Assembly (NCBI GenBank): GCA_031282705.1
Contig: JAITDF010000568.1
Coordinates: 1-6,123 of the forward strand
Length of the DNA: 6,123 nt
Direction: 5' to 3'
Origin: Opitutaceae bacterium
GTDB taxonomy: Bacteria > Verrucomicrobiota > Verrucomicrobiia > Opitutales > Opitutaceae
Below the pieces are notes generated by a model that was not told the origin of the DNA, made no database searches, and worked only from the letters and a program-made list of their open reading frames with translations. Below, in pieces: positions 6,024-6,123 of the stretch. How positions within the stretch are numbered: the first letter of the stretch is position 1; every line of letters starts with the position of its first letter. The position numbers and the translations under genes were made by a program.

Positions 6024-6066
6024 CTGATGTTACGCGGCGGCCAGTTTTGGTAGGGCGGTCTCGCCG
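6024..6066. repeat. Partial second copy of the small terminal-repeat element
   Basis: CTGATGTTACGC at 6024-6035 equals the terminal repeat at 3-14. The bases after it (GGCGGCCAGTTTTGG, then TAGGGCGGTCTCGCC) match both ends of the 3-147 copy. Similarity stops near 6066, where unrelated sequence begins, so the copy is truncated. Its outer end abuts the GH2 relic, which suggests insertion into that gene. Confidence 0.75.
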
Positions 6067-6123
6067 TGTATAGTCCCGGGTCAAGGGTAACAGTTGTCCC
6101 GCTATGAGGGTGACACTTTTTTT
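6067..6123. mobile_element. Possible insertion-sequence end, IS21-like, running off the window
   Basis: From TGT at 6067 the sequence changes character and carries a repeated 11-base motif, GGGTAACAGTT (6085-6095) and GGGTGACACTT (6108-6118), 23 bp apart, with a further GGGTCAA at 6078-6084. Ends that begin TGT and contain several subterminal repeats are typical of IS21-family elements. No transposase coding is visible before the window ends. The motif repetition is seen directly; the family assignment is a guess. Confidence 0.35.

Overview
The window is very GC-rich and has the look of an Opitutaceae-type verrucomicrobium. The phosphofructokinase is of the diphosphate-dependent kind, there is a very large secreted pectin-degrading enzyme, and short palindromic repeats of a sort common between genes in that family fill the gaps. 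This placement is an inference from protein and repeat style; no rRNA or other marker gene is present. All genes supported here lie on the minus strand, so the window is best read from right to left.

Right edge (about 5740-6123): debris from nested insertions. A relic of a GH2 beta-galactosidase-type gene (5740-6022) is frame-broken and cut off by a small terminal-repeat element (from 6024). That element is itself cut by what looks like the end of an insertion sequence with repeated subterminal motifs (from about 6067). From 5488 to 5739 there is no gene, only inverted repeats and hairpins.

Centre (1681-5487): one gene encodes a 1268-residue exported enzyme with three catalytic modules. These are an N-terminal family 4 rhamnogalacturonan lyase (three-domain PL4 layout), a 55-residue Pro/Ala linker, and two tandem SGNH-type rhamnogalacturonan acetylesterase domains (CE12-like). 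The sensible combined job is removal of acetyl groups from the rhamnogalacturonan I backbone and cleavage of that backbone, outside the cytoplasm. The signal peptide is built of ten five-residue repeats encoded by a 15-bp tandem DNA array, and the lyase carries a Gly/Asn/Ala-rich insertion encoded by triplet repeats. The two esterase domains share a perfect 35-bp DNA repeat.

Left (263-1522): a gene for diphosphate-dependent 6-phosphofructokinase, a cytoplasmic central-metabolism enzyme not obviously linked to the pectinase beyond being co-directional 158 bp downstream. It is followed by a 10-bp tandem repeat (191-240), a strong hairpin terminator (164-192), and a complete copy (3-147) of the small terminal-inverted-repeat element whose partial copy interrupts the GH2 relic at the other end.

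The most noteworthy items are the lyase-esterase-esterase fusion, its repeat-built signal peptide, an altered last catalytic block in the second esterase domain, and the small non-coding element present at both ends. I found no CRISPR array, tRNA or rRNA, and no defence system.
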